Notes under the pieces: generated by a model
Seen by the model: the letters and a program-made list of their open reading frames with translations, nothing else
Database searches by the model: none
Told to the model about the DNA's origin: nothing
From: Cymbidium sinense
Lineage: Eukaryota > Streptophyta > Magnoliopsida > Asparagales > Orchidaceae
Reading direction: 5' to 3'
DNA: 64,000 bases
Assembly: GCA_021442155.1 (NCBI GenBank)
Contig: CM038221.1
Span: forward strand, 48,431,648-48,495,647
Made by a program: the position numbers and the translations under genes
In this document: positions 46,651 through 58,730 of the stretch, one piece after another
Layout of the letters: each line of letters opens with the position of its first letter
Position numbering within the stretch: the stretch's first letter is position 1

Positions 46651-49600
46651 ATTTAAGTGCCTTCTATTCTAAACTCGCTATTAACGAGAGACATCTGGAG
46701 TTTATTTTTTTCCCTGAAAAAATTATAGCAAAGGTTGATTATACAGACTATTAATTAGTAGCACAAGCAATAAAATAATAATACTAAGTTATAGATAATT
46801 ACCAAAAAAAAAAACTTCGATATAAAAAACATTAATGATGCTCTTCCGTTACCAAATGTCCTCCTCCGATCAAAATTCTGATACATCTCAAATCCCGCAA
46901 CTTTATACTCTTCAGCCTTAAGCATCTATCTACAAAGCGATAAAAAAGTTGGGGGGACAAAAGTTAAGGTACCACTGACCTCAGCTGTCCTATAAGATGC
47001 TTAAGCTTTCCAGCCATGAAGCAATGAAGAAATTTCAGCGACCGAACACCTTTAGATTATAAAGCTGCAAGCTCCTATCTTTCGGTTAGATAGGAAGCTC
47101 TCTTTTTATGTTATGAAAATTAAAGAGGATGCAGACTGGTTATAGCATACCATCCACCTGCCTTTCTCTGAATCTCTGCCTTTTTGGGCAATTATTCATG
47201 TATTATGGTCTACCACTAGCATCAAATTGATACCTGATATCACTTTTTATTTATTTATTTGGTTATTGGTCTCACATCAAGATGGTGAGGGAAGATATCT
47301 GTGGCCTTCTTGGCAGGTGAATTTTCAAGTCACTTTTGACTGATTAGAACAAGGTATGTGATGTGTTGCCCACTATAATATATGGAAGTCATTTTTGGAG
47401 TGACAAATTATATTGCAGTGAGGATTCAAACTACTCATTAAAAGCTTTCTGCTTTGCAATCTGCAGTTTAACCACTCTAATAAAAGATTTATGAGGTTTT
47501 AGAACAACTTATGAAAATTGAAGATCTAGATTGTGAATGCAGAAGAATTTTAGTTTCCCCGCCAGTTCTCAACTATAAAAATTAGTAGACCTTTCATTAG
47601 TTTGCCTTCATTGTCATATGGAGACCAGGCCTCTGATGAGTTACATTAATACTCACTATAAATGTAGGGGACATAAGCTACCTACATTAACCCCTCGAAT
47701 CTTGTATCCTTAAGGTCACATTAGAAGTTTTTCCACTAAGAGATAAGCTAGATATCATGAACCACAAAACATAAATCATGTCTATCAGGAAAGAGAGCGT
47801 GCCTCATTCCAAGTGTAAGTTTAATGAACCACAAAGTAACGGTAATAAATTGAACCTATTTATTCCTGAGCCACAAACCAAACTGAACTGACCAGCTTTG
47901 GCCGCAACTCCATTTCTCACAATTGCAAACCTCTTGATAGAGCATTTCGAGTCACCAATCATTGCAGGATTGGAATGATGCTCCCACCCATGCAATCATC
48001 CTTCTAATTAGGTCTTGATTTTGGGCAGGTAAGAGACAGAGCATCACACTCTTTGCTCGTACCATTCTCCGGATCTTAGCAGCCAACCCTCCTCGCATCC
48101 TCCTTCCTACTTCAACCAAAAATCAAGAATAGAGAAGCCTCCTCCTAGTCTCCTTCCTCGACCATGAGCTGCTAATAATAAATCCTTCCTCATCTCGCTC
48201 TTCAACTAAGAGGTAATTGTGAGTCTTTCTGTTCTTAAAGTCGGCCCTCGATCTTCACCCTTGTCTTTTCCTTGTCACATTTTTTTTTTATTATTGTAAC
48301 CTCTCAAAATAACTGCCTGCAGATCTGTAAAAATTCATTAGGCTCGTAGAGGGCTTGTGCGTAATCCAATCTTCATCTACCACTTTGGTTTTTTTTTTTT
48401 TTTTAATTCAAACCGAAGATTTATATAAATTTTTACTTATTGTTAATATCAGATTTAGGGTTTATGATAATAAAGTTTAGGATATGGTAGCTGACTAAGT
48501 TTAATATAGATTTTATCTCACAAACTGTGTAAGCACCGTTTGGGAGTGGGAGAGTTCTGCAAGTAGCAATGTCGGGTTTTTTGCGATGTGAGGCGACGGT
48601 GCAGCACCTTCGCTCGCAACCCGTCGTGGGATCGCGTTCCGCCTTTTGGATTAATTTCATCACCATTTTGCCCCACACCAATAAGCGGGATGACAAGCCT
48701 CCCAATAACAAATTATACGCGACTTTGGCTTCGACCTTCGGTCCCAAATGCATTGTTAGGCCATCAAATGTATAACTTCTCCAGCAATAGCTTCGAAAAT
48801 CTTTGATTTTTCCTTTTGTTCTACGAAACTCAGGTGAAATCCTTTAACTACCATTGCATTTGTACTACTGCTTTTCACCCATGTGTGCTACTCTGGTAGT
48901 TGTGCTTCAAATTGAGATTAACAGGCTTCATTATTTATGGATGTTGCAATTTTTGGAAGTGCTTAATTAATTTACTGAATTTCTAGCTTTTCACATGATC
49001 CCCATTTCATTTCTTCATTTTGGCTTGTTTATGTTTTTTGGACCAAATTCTCGCAGCATTTCTTTTTTCGGCTGTGTAGTCAAGTGTCTTTCTTCAAAGC
49101 AGATGAGCCTTTGGTGCTATTGGTTATCAATTTATTGTGTCGGTTTCGGATTGAGCAATCACTGGTGGTTTGGTGCTTCCTGTTGATTGTTGCGTTGGTT
49201 GTCGCCTATCATGTTGCAACCCGTTGGAAGAACTGTGCTTGTTGTCCTTACATTTTGTGGTTCATATTATACTTGATCGACTACATTGATGATATATCAA
49301 AAAGCATTGACAGTTTATCAAGATTTATTAATTTTTTAGTATCAACATAATTCATATAATAGTAATATTTATTTTCATACATGTTGCCTCGTGAACACCA
49401 TGAATTTAACTCCTCTGTTCCATCAATAGCGAAGGTTAAGTAAAATTTTACAATATCTTAAGTTCATCATAGCTAATGTGTCAAATTTTATTTTATTATT
49501 ATATTGCTCTTAAATTTTAAAATTTTATCTATCATTTTATGTCCATATATTCTTTTAAAGCTCTATTTCATGTCTCAACAAACATAATTATTGAAGGGAA

Positions 49601-51240
49601 AAATGGCAACCTCATAGATCCATTCATTACAAGAAATCTAATTCACAAGTAATTGTCCTTCAAAATTACAAATACTTGCAAATAGAGCATTGGCTATCCA
49701 TCAACCATTTTATGGAAATTACAGACTGTTGTTACCAACCTAGATGATCAAACAAATATTTCATGTCCCTTGATATAGAACATTACAAAAAATTATCTTA
49801 ACAAAATTCTCCAAATAAACTCCAACAATATATTAAATTAACATAGATTTTCTCGCTAGCAACCTATCAGCATTTAGGCAATTGTATGTCAAATGTTTCT
49901 CATAATTCAACTCATCAACAGATTTCAAAGATTCAATTCAATCCAAAGTGCTCATACTATAATATTGCTTAAAGTAAAATACAGAATGCAAAGGAAAGAG
50001 ATAAACACTTACAGATATAATTCAATTAGCCATTGCTATTGATTGTTTATTTCTCATCTATCCTTACTTTTGGGTCTCATGCTTTAACTTGAAATTATGT
50101 TTTTTAATGTGAGAACTTTGTGATCATTATGTTTTAAGAAAAATAATTTTCTATATACATTTTGCTAAGAAGTAACATTCTTCTTGCCTTGAAAAAGAAA
50201 AGGAGTGTACTGAGGCTTCTCCGCCAAGCTTGTTGTGTCAAAAAAAAAATTTAGTTAAAATTTTGAAGGAAAATTGAAGATTGGATTTAGGTCAAACTGA
50301 ACCACTTCTTTTTGTTTACCACTCTTTTGTTATGATTTTGTTTTCTTTTAAGTTCTAATATCTTCTTATTTTAAAAATTTTAAAAACACACCAATTCACC
50401 TCTCTTCTTAAGTGTATCAATACTTATAGTATTAACCCACCAAACTTCAACCTAAAGAAAAACACTTGCTTTCATCCAAATTCAACAAAAGTTCCTTTCC
50501 TTACATCAGCCCAGCATAAATTTCATTTCCCTCTCACTACAAAAAAAAATTTGAAAATTTAAAATCAGAGAAATGACCTGATTACAAGAGGGGTTAGGGT
50601 AATGATGATCTACAATTTCAAGAGCTTTAATTGCAGCTGATTTCACTTGTTGGGAGATCCTTAATTTATGTCTTGAAAGGTAACTCTTGAATTTTAACTT
50701 TCAATGGAAAGGCAAACAAGTTTAGGATGCGGAGGATTATTTGAAGAGTCTTTGTTTTGTATCCCTTCGACTTTACCACGCAAGCCTCTATTTGCATGTT
50801 TCTCCTCCATAAATCATGCATACAATTTCAAAATTTCAAACAGAGGATTATAAAACTCAATCTCAATCAATATCAACATCAAAACGATGATATATAGTAT
50901 CTAACAAAAAACATAAGCACAGATTTTAATATCCAATTCATATTCAAACAACCACAGTAACTAATTTATTTAAATATCATTTACAAAGTCCATGAATTCA
51001 TTATAACCACACCACAGAACAAACTGCAACTAAATTTTATGCTTTTAAAACTTGTGAATGGCTAGAGTTTAGCCAGTAATCATCCAACATATCAGTCGTT
51101 AAACATCTGAAGCGCTCCATAAAACACCTTAAAATTGTATCATTGGATCAGTTAATAAATGATACACAGACAACCAAGCAAACATTATACCATCAGCCTA
51201 TCATAACATAAAAAACTTCAGAAAAATAACAAAGAAAGGG
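46651..51240. other. Low-copy-looking DNA without a convincing gene
   Basis: No recognisable protein, RNA gene or repeat family. Composition is ordinary AT-rich plant intergenic DNA with poly-T runs near 48,276 and 48,390. A CT-rich tract at 48,050-48,200 (CCTCCTTCCTAC, CCTCCTCCTAGTCTCC) precedes a GC-richer segment at 48,545-48,775, which could be a short transcribed unit and is listed separately. The stretch next to 51.2 kb should include the 3' untranslated region of the R2 gene. Confidence 0.4.
48569..48775 (+). CDS. Hypothetical short ORF (possible first exon)
   Basis: A 68-codon frame starts MSGFLRCEATVQHLRSQPVV and ends KCIVRPSNV. The segment 48,545-48,760 is markedly richer in CpG than its surroundings (GGCGACGG, CTCGC, CCCGTCGTGGGATCGCG), which in plants often marks coding sequence. 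A TTAG/GT-like donor could follow near 48,752. An overlapping frame at 48,588-48,806 is open as well, so reading frame is uncertain. No family recognised; it could be a decayed exon. Low confidence. Confidence 0.2.
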   Translation: MSGFLRCEATVQHLRSQPVVGSRSAFWINFITILPHTNKRDDKPPNNKLYATLASTFGPKCIVRPSNV

Positions 51241-51259
51241 TTACAGATAAAAGCAGGCT

Positions 51260-52281
51260 TCAGAAATCCTCATCCAGTTTGAACTCGTGGATGGCGCCAT
51301 TTCCGTTTTGACATCACCGACGCCTTTTGGTACTCCCCTACCCTCTTCTCGAAGAAGTTGGTCTTTCCTTGAAGTGAAATAAGCTCCATCCAATCAAATG
51401 GATTCGATACCTCGTACATCTTGCCGTAGCCTAAAGCACCAAGAAGACGATCGGCAACAAACTCTATGTACTGGCACATGAGATCAGCGTTCATCCCCAC
51501 AAGAGCACAGGGGAGGGCATCGCAGACGAACTCTCTCTCTATATCGACAGCATCAGCGACAATCTCTCGAACCCTATCCTCCGAGAGCTTGTTGTTGAGG
51601 AGACTGTAGAGGAGACACGCGAAGTCACAGTGCAGCCCCTCGTCACGAGATATGAGCTCGTTGGAGAAAGTGAGTCCGGGCATTAGCCCTCTCTTCTTGA
51701 GCCAGAATATGGCACAGAAACTACCAGAGAAGAAGATGCCCTCGACGCAAGCAAATGCTAGAATACGCTCTGCAAATGAATTGGAGGCGTCGATCCAGCG
51801 GAGGGCCCACTGAGCCTTGCGGGCGACGCAGGGAACGGTCTCGATGGCATGAAAGAGATGTGATTTCTCGCCAGAGTCTTTGATGTAGGTTTCGAGAAGG
51901 AGGCTGTACATCTCGGAGTGGATGTTTTCGATGGCAATCTGGAATCCGTAGAAGGCACGGGCTTCCGGGAGCTGTACCTCTAGCATGAAGCGGGCTAGGG
52001 TTCTCAAGAACGATCCCGTCCGAAGCAGCGAAGAAGGCCAAAACGTGGGTTATGAAGTGGCGCTCGTCGGAGGTAAGGGAGTGGTTCCAGTGACTGAGAT
52101 CTTGGGAGAGGTCGACTTCTTCTGCTGTCCAGAAAGAGGCTTCAGCCTTCTTGTACATCTCCCAGATCTGAGGGTAGCGGATCGGGAACATGCAGAAGCG
52201 GTCGGGATTTGGGCTTAGGAGGGGCTCTTCCTGCTCCTCACGGGAGCTGACGACACCATTAGAGATCGGCAAAGACGGCAT
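51260..52281 (-). CDS. Ribonucleoside-diphosphate reductase small subunit (R2), two frameshifts
   Basis: R2 houses the di-iron centre and tyrosyl radical that let the large subunit reduce ribonucleotides for DNA synthesis. Start chosen at MPSLPIS (52,281), where plant R2 proteins begin; an in-frame upstream ATG at 52,350 is less likely. Seen in order: [19 protein letters not shown] (first iron Asp), [16 protein letters not shown], then in another frame [20 protein letters not shown] (iron Glu, His and radical Tyr), [12 protein letters not shown] (Glu), [10 protein letters not shown] (Glu, His), [17 protein letters not shown]. Frame changes occur at about 51,990-52,001, where one of two Ala codons before RFM is partly lost, and at the T-run 51,306-51,309 near the C-terminus. 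With both corrected, the sequence would end in the family's FKLDEDF at 51,260. It is a recent pseudogene or a real gene with sequencing errors. No introns. Confidence 0.85.
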
Positions 52282-52349
52282 TTTTGGAGAAGGGGTAGGG
52301 AACCCGTAACTCAGAGGAAGAGGATAGGAGAATTTATGGCGCGCAAACA

Positions 52350-53270
52350 TTAAGAGGTTTTGAAAGAAATTTATAGAAGGATTCGGTGTGAGAGATGGAG
52401 GGAAGGGGAATCGTGGAATTTTAAATTTCGTTTTGAATTGCCGGGGAGTCTTGCAAGGGAAGATGCCGATTTCCTAGTCACCATTCGGTGTGGTTACCGT
52501 TTCTTTTCTTATGTGCAATTTGTTAGAATAAAATTTATATCAAAATATTATGCAACCTACTGCCTAATAAGACAAAATATTAAAATTATATAAAAAATAT
52601 TCAAAATTAAAATATTTAAATTTTTGTTAAAATAAAATTACTTCATGTGCTTTTTTAAATTTATAAATAGTTGTCTTCAAATTTAAAATATTTATTTAAT
52701 AATTTAAAATATCAAATATCCTATTACAATTTCTTTGGGAATTTGTTGCGTTTTGTTTGACTACATTTTCGCGGGAAGGGTGCAAAATGTTGCCCAAAAT
52801 GTGCGATAGGCTACATAAGTGGCTATATAGAAGTGGCGTAGAGAGGAAGCTATAAATTTGAAATTTTAATAGCACCCGACTGTCTCGTGAGGTCGTGACA
52901 GCGCTGAAATTTTAGCTAATAATTGATTGATTAATATTTGGGGAAAACTGACAGGGCCACTTGGTGGGTCATGATTTTCATGTTTCTGCCCAAATGGATC
53001 CTTTATGGTGATTTATTAATGATTATTTTAAAATTGATCCGAATATTCAATGATTTTAATAAGATAAAAAACTATTACTTTTTGAGCGGTGGATGAATTT
53101 AGAATTTTAATTTCTCTTTTCATCTCTCCGTTGGATGTTTAATTCTTTAGGATTTTCTTGGATTGCTCTTTGCAGCAATTTTGTTTTCTGGATTATAATG
53201 AAATTTTTGCTTTAAGCTGATCAAGGTTCTCTCAGAAAGATGTTCTTTTCATCCTGATGACATATTCTGT
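52350..53270. promoter_or_regulatory. Upstream region of the R2 gene
   Basis: About 0.9 kb between the R2 start and the LINE tail holds no gene. It contains AT-rich tracts (52,560-52,730) and, at 52,766-52,777, an E2F-like palindromic site. The R2 transcript would start somewhere in 52,290-52,450; no clear TATA box was identified. Confidence 0.4.
52766..52777. promoter_or_regulatory. E2F-like site upstream of R2
   Basis: TTTTCGCGGGAA (minus strand TTCCCGCGAAAA) fits the E2F consensus TTTSSCGS on the plus strand. It lies about 485 bp upstream of the R2 start codon. Plant ribonucleotide reductase genes are known to be induced at G1/S through E2F sites, so the location is meaningful, although a single short match can be chance. 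Confidence 0.45.
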
Positions 53271-54075
53271 AACTTTTTTTTTTTTGGAAAAGTTGAGGGC
53301 AGAGCCCAAATTTCATTCCAAAAGAGAATTACAGAATAACAGCTAGAAAGAAATCAGATAAGGGTTAAATTTAAATAACAACATCAAGAACATATATATA
53401 ATCAGGACGTGGATGAATTGATTTAGCAAAAACACCCTACGATAGAGCTCTCAGCTGGTAAACGCTGCCATCTAATGGAGGAAGGGCTGAAGGATCAGCA
53501 GAGCCGCAAAACCACAGAACCACCCAATCCATTTCCCACAAAAAAACAGCCACAAAAAACTTCCAGAATATTATTCAGAAGGAAAAATTCAGCACCGTAA
53601 CCCAATTATGCTCTGCCACAGTGATACCATTTCAATAACCAAAACAAGGGAACAAAAAACCAAAGTCATTTGAATCAACAGGATCCTCGGGTTGCAACCA
53701 CTTAACAACTATGGAGGAGCTCATAAATCGCAAAAGAGAATATAAAATTAAGAAACTTAGTCTCATCATAGTCCTGTTGTATCACCTCAGAAAACCACCA
53801 ACCAGTGCCAAAACCAGATTGAAACATCATAGGCAAACAGCGACAAGGCTGAGGCTGGCAACCATCAAACGCACATGAGTAGGAAGAGCTCCACACAAAA
53901 ACATACCAAAAACCGATTAGTGAGGAAATTAAAATAAAAAGGATCACTGAATGACAAAAGCCTGACAACAGCATAGGCCTATAGGGAGGCTTAAATAAGA
54001 AGGAATTCACCCTTTTTTCCATGTGTTTATGATATTTAGCACCAAATTAGAAGTGTCCTTGATAGTCCACCGATT

Positions 54076-54417
54076 TTAGCAAACTCTAAATTTGATATTA
54101 GATGAGATAGATTGACAACAAGAAACTTTAGAGAATAACCTATTATTTCTCTCAATCCAGATAGAGTAAGCGGTACTGATGTGGAGAGAAAGTCTCTTCA
54201 AATGTACGAAGTGTGGCGGTAGAGAACCATATGGAGTGTAGGTTGAAGAAGGAAATAACTCCAGGAAGCAAGTTTCTAATGATTTTATGTGAGTAGGGAC
54301 GGTGAAGAATAAATGATTATGGGATTCTTTTGAGTTGAGCAAGGGGCAATCTTGGTTAGTTCCAAGTCCTCTACAGCTAAGCGTATCCGATGTTTTAAGA
54401 CCTCCCAAATATGCCAT
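54076..54417 (-). pseudogene. LINE ORF2 C-terminal zf-RVT-like region
   Basis: The open frame contains DCPLLNSKESHNHLFFTVP and later SIWIERNNRLFS. This matches the pattern C.LC....ES..HLFF.C and the downstream W..RN.R.F word of plant LINE ORF2 tails (zf-RVT and following). The second Cys is changed, and stops separate it from the RT domain. Confidence 0.65.
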
Positions 54418-55005
54418 CCAGCAGAATAAAGCGTAATTGAGTGCAGCTCCTTTAAACCAGATTTCTTTAAAACCGTCTACGGAAGGGTGTTGTTCAAAGA
54501 GAGAGAATGTTATTATTCATTGTGAAGTTTGTCCTTTCCAAAGAATTGTGTCTTTGCCGATGCATTAATTTCCATAATAGCATGAGCAGGGCAGGAGCAA
54601 CGAAAGCATTTGGAAGATTCCATCTACCTTGTCTTATTATAGCATTGAGAAGGGATTTTATAGGACTATTGATCAAAGGAATACATTGACTCCACACATG
54701 TCTAACAAAGATCTACCATGGCACCAAGGATCATGATATAATGAGAATAAAGAAGTCCTGCAATATTCAAGTTTCCCTTTAAATCTAGAAGCATAAACCT
54801 GTAACTCTTTCCATAATAGAAGAATTCAATGATTTTTGCCAAATGGAACCATATTTCTGAGTAGACCAATCAGCAAGAGTAGATGTATGAGTAAGAACTT
54901 TTCATAAAATTTTTGTCTTGCAAAGGGTATTAAGAGTACCAATGGAATAGAGCCCCGTACCACCTTTTTCCTTCGGAAGAGTTGTTTTGTTCCATGATAT
55001 AGGAA

Positions 55006-56266
55006 TCATTTTGCCAAATGCATCACCATGGTAAAAAAAAAAGTAGTTAAGGACTTAATCTTTTTAATGATGCATTTAGGAAAGCCCGGCCAATAAGTTA
55101 AGTAACTATTAATGGAGGATGGATGAAATCTTCCTCCATAGGAGAGCCATTTTGTTTTCCAACTAGCCAACCATCTATAAATCTTATCAATAAGTGGGGT
55201 GGAATGAATAGATTTGATTTGTCCAGCAACTAGAGATAGGCCCAGATATTTAATAGGAAAATCAGCCTGGGCGATATTTAGAAGAGAGCTGAGCATGTGA
55301 GAGCTATCAGTATTCTTTATAAAGCAGATTAGGGATTTCTGACGATTGACTACCAAGCCTGTTAGAGAATAGAAGGTAGCTAGCACATTATTTAGATTAG
55401 AAACAGATTGGTGATCAGCCACTCCAACAACAAGAATATCATCGGCGAATAAGAGATGAGATATGGAGAAGTTGCCATGTGTGATTGCTTTGAATTGGTT
55501 AGCTTTCTCCAAATTATCCAGCAAGCAAGAAAAGACATCCATAATTATTGAAAAAAGAAATGGAGACAAGGGGCATCCTTGTCTCAATCCATTAGAAGAT
55601 TTAAAATACCCTTCTATTTGTCCATTTAATACAATAGAGAAAGGAATTTCAGAAATACAAGCTCTTATCCAATCAACAAAGATCTTTGGAAATCCTTTTT
55701 GAGTAAGTCTAAGAAGAACCATATCACGATTCACACTATCAAATGCTTTATAAAGGTCAAGCTTAGCACAGAAGAGTTTAGGAGAGACTCTCTTATTAAA
55801 TTCCAAGCAAAGTTCTGTTAGCAATGTTATCGATATCTCTATTTTTTATAAAAGCAGATTGGGCCAGATGTATAATTGTTGGTAATATAGGTTTGAGTCT
55901 ATTAGCCAAGATCTTTGCAAGTACTTTGTAGAAGGTATTGCAAAGAGATATGGGATGGTAATCGGCAATACAATTTGCATGCTTAATTTTGGGGATTAGG
56001 GTAATAAGAGTATGCTTGAATACCTCAGGGAGTCGCTTTGTTTTAAAGAAATGGTGGACTGCCAATATGAATTGAGGCCCGATAATTTCCCAGGAGGATG
56101 TGAAGAATTTGGAGGTGAAACCGTCAGGCCCCGGAGTTTTATCCTCGTTTATACTATTGAGGGCTGAAATAATTTCTAAATCCGTGATTGGAGAGCATAA
56201 CAACTCAGTCTGGATAATGGTAATGGGGGTATCAATAGGAACATCCATTGGGAATGACCCATTCAA
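55006..56266 (-). pseudogene. LINE reverse transcriptase
   Basis: Two overlapping frames, 56,266-55,796 and 55,824-55,006, cover the RT. The first has KTPGPDGFTSKFF, LITLIPK, DYHPISLCNTFYKVLAKILANRLK and AQSAFIKNRDI, where family members have DFRPISL and QGAFV.GR.I. The second has AKLDLYKAFDSVNRD, GLRQGCPLSPFLF, LLFADDILVV (the FADD catalytic motif) and YLGLSLVAG. One frameshift near 55,800-55,824 separates them. Catalytic Asp residues are kept, but the frame break makes it inactive as read. Confidence 0.9.
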
Positions 56267-56361
56267 TGTAGGTTTATTGAGAAGAGATGAGTAGTACTCA
56301 CAAATAGCCTTGGCAATATCGTCATTTTTTGAAATAGCATTACCTTCAACCTGAAGTTCCT

Positions 56362-57174
56362 TTATCGATTGTCTTTGCGTCTCTCCTTAATAGAATAATA
56401 GAGATATTTAAGATCGTCATCAGAATGAGAAAGCCAATAGAGTTTGGCTCTTTGTTTTGCCCAAGTGCTTTCTTTCTTTACCACTTCCCCATATCGGGCA
56501 TTGATATCTTCCAGATTTTGGAGGTAGATTGGATTGGAGGGGTCTTTTTCAAGTTTTTTCATATGATACTCTTGATCTTCTTTCAGCACTCTAATTTGTT
56601 GCTCAAGGGAAATAGATTCTTATTTTTTGCGTTTGAGATGGTCTTTTACAATTTTAAGTTTCTTGAAGAGTACAAGAATGGGATCGCCACTAACATAGAC
56701 CTGCCATGCTTTAGAAACAGTGTGAAGAAAATTTTTTATTGACGATAATTTACGAAAATAAACTATGATTCTTTTGTTGTAAGACACGAAGGAGACTATT
56801 AAAGGGAGTGGTCAAAGGAGAGAGAGAACTTATAAGAGGAGGTAGGGAAAATATCAATCGAGCATTGAGCCACATATTCTCTTTATTATCAATCCAAGTG
56901 AAGAAAAGTCTGCTATCCCAATCTTCACATTCCTTAAAATCAATGAGCGGTTTGGAGGTGGATTGGTTGCCCGATTTCTCAGAAAATAAGATAAGTCACC
57001 AATGTGAGGTAGGTCATAGTGGAAGAAATCGAAGAAAAGCCAGGTTCCCTTCTTATTAGCATAAATGTGCATATCAGGGGAGTATGGGAGGCATGTAGGA
57101 GAGAAATGGATAGGAGATATGGCGCATAAGGTGGGATCGAGATTTATTTGAGCCATATTCTTCCACCCAAACAA
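56362..57174 (-). pseudogene. LINE ORF2 segment between endonuclease and RT
   Basis: 56,589-56,362 contains KKESTWAKQRAKLYWLSHSDDDLKYLY, matching the L1 linker E..W.Q.SR..WL..GD.NTK.FH. 57,174-56,854 contains YANKKGTWLFFDFF and RATNPPPNRSLIL and probably derives from the end of the endonuclease domain. The typical endonuclease motifs upstream were not seen, suggesting a deletion. Confidence 0.55.
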
Positions 57175-57588
57175 ACATCAATTATGCAGGTGATTCTTCA
57201 TTAGGAAAAGAGATACAATAAATGGTTCTTGCCTCTTCTTAGCTTGTGGCCTAAAAGCAAGAAGTTAGGGACTTAATTTGTCATGTTATGCAATTCGAGC
57301 TTTTGGGAATAGAATCTAGAGGCAGATGAAGATGATTTAGTTGGAAGTTGGTGACCTCGTTACAATAGTATAACTAGGGAGTTGGATTGGATTTGGTCTC
57401 CCAGATTAAAAGCAGATTGTTTCCTCTTGGGAAGAATTTGAGTGGGATGAGTTGGTTTAGATCGTTTAGGAGGTAGGGTAGGAAGGAGGGTATCATCTGC
57501 GACTTGACTCTAGTAGTCTCAACTCAAGAGTTGAGCAATAGGTTTCGATTAGGATGGGGAGGAAGGAAGTGAGAATAAGTGGTCGATC

Positions 57589-58708
57589 TCAGTAGGAGAG
57601 TTTGAGGATTCCCAGAAGGGATGCAGAAATCCCAGAAGGCGACTTGAACTTCTTCCCAGGCGGTGAAGTGAAAGGGTTAAGAGGACGGTTCTTCTCATTG
57701 TGTGAAAAGGTCATGCACTTTGGACAAGCTCGAGGCTTCCAGTCATAGTGAACCACTTGCTCAACCTTTAAGCCGTTAAGATTTAAAGGAATGGAATCAG
57801 GGAGGTGTGATGAAGGACATACCTGAACACAAACTCGAGAAAATGTCAATCGCGCTTTAGAAGCGGTAAGATTATCCACTTCTATAGGTATACCAATTTT
57901 GCTAGCCACTTTAGAGCCCTTCTTGGTTCCAACAACATAAGGGGAGGTTTGGAAACTTTACCCATAAAGGAATATCCGAGAAATTATCTTTGATCGGGCG
58001 GAAGTCCCATGACCATTCCCGAAAGATAAAGGGTCTCCCATTTAAAAAGCAAGGTCCATCGTTCCACACCATGTCATAATCTTCTTTGCAAGAGAATCGA
58101 AAGAGAAAAAAATCCCCCTCTAGAGTTAACAGGTCTAGATGACCTTTAAATGCCCATTTACGTTTGACCGCAGCGAGAAGAGATCCGTAAAAAGGATGCT
58201 TTCCGATAGCGTGCCCAACCAGAGAGAGTTCCCATTCCTTTTGACCTTTTTCCAATTCGGCTTCCGAGAATGAGACTTCTTCCTCAGTCGAAGGTTTAAA
58301 GGATAGCGACAAGGTGTTTTTATTTTCCTTCTGAGACGTTAACAAAGCCTTCCAATTCCAGGAAAGAGGGGGTGAGGGGTTCAGAATTTGTTGATCAGGG
58401 TTTCTAGCGACCCCCATTCTAGGAGCCAGATGTGGAAAGGAGGAAGTCGAGGCGATGTCCATAACAGAAGACAGTAGGAAATGAAAGTGAAAAGAAATCA
58501 GGCCCATTCGGTAGGATGCCGAGAAGAAGGGCAGACCGGTTTGAAAATCCGTTAGAAGAAGAAAGAGAGAATATCTCTTTAGCGTCGGGGAGAGAACCAA
58601 CAGCTCGTGGTTAAGCCATGGAGTCACTTGATTCCTTTTATACGTAACTTGTGTTTTCTCACGGGCTAAGTCTTGTCGACTGATACGTTGTCTCAAATCA
58701 CATCTCAT
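57589..58708 (-). pseudogene. LINE ORF1 (DUF4283-type, zinc-knuckle remnant)
   Basis: Frame 58,708-57,911 carries the DUF4283 pattern of plant LINE ORF1: LVGHAIGKHPFYGSL, KRKWAFKGHLDLLTLEGDFF, FRFSCKEDYDMVWNDGPCF and WVKFPNLPL. The next frame, 57,909-57,589, continues with IGIPIEVDNLTA, VEQVVHYDWKPRACPKCMTF and SHNEKN, the CCHC-like end, with a frameshift at about 57,910. The family's ORF1 binds RNA in the retrotransposition complex. Confidence 0.8.
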
Positions 58709-58730
58709 CTTTAGATGGCCAGTCTAGGTT

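Larger units (their letters stand above)
53272..58708 (-). mobile_element. LINE (non-LTR retrotransposon), broken
   Basis: On the minus strand the order is: ORF1 (58,708-57,589), endonuclease-side remnants, RT (56,266-55,006), a zinc-binding tail (54,417-54,076) and a 3' poly(A), seen as the T-run at about 53,273-53,285. Just before the tail, the minus strand reads TTTGGAATGAAATTTGGGC, a common LINE 3' end. Length of about 5.4 kb is near full for plant L1-type elements, but the endonuclease is largely missing and frames are broken. Flanking target duplications were not found. Confidence 0.85.

Noticed and set aside
51985..52218. Plus-strand open frame over the R2 gene
   Set aside because: Shadow of the R2 coding sequence on the other strand.
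52282..52350. Longer N-terminus for the R2 protein starting at 52,350
   Set aside because: Plant R2 proteins begin near MPSLP/MPSMP; the extra residues ([16 protein letters not shown]...) have no family counterpart and look like 5' leader.
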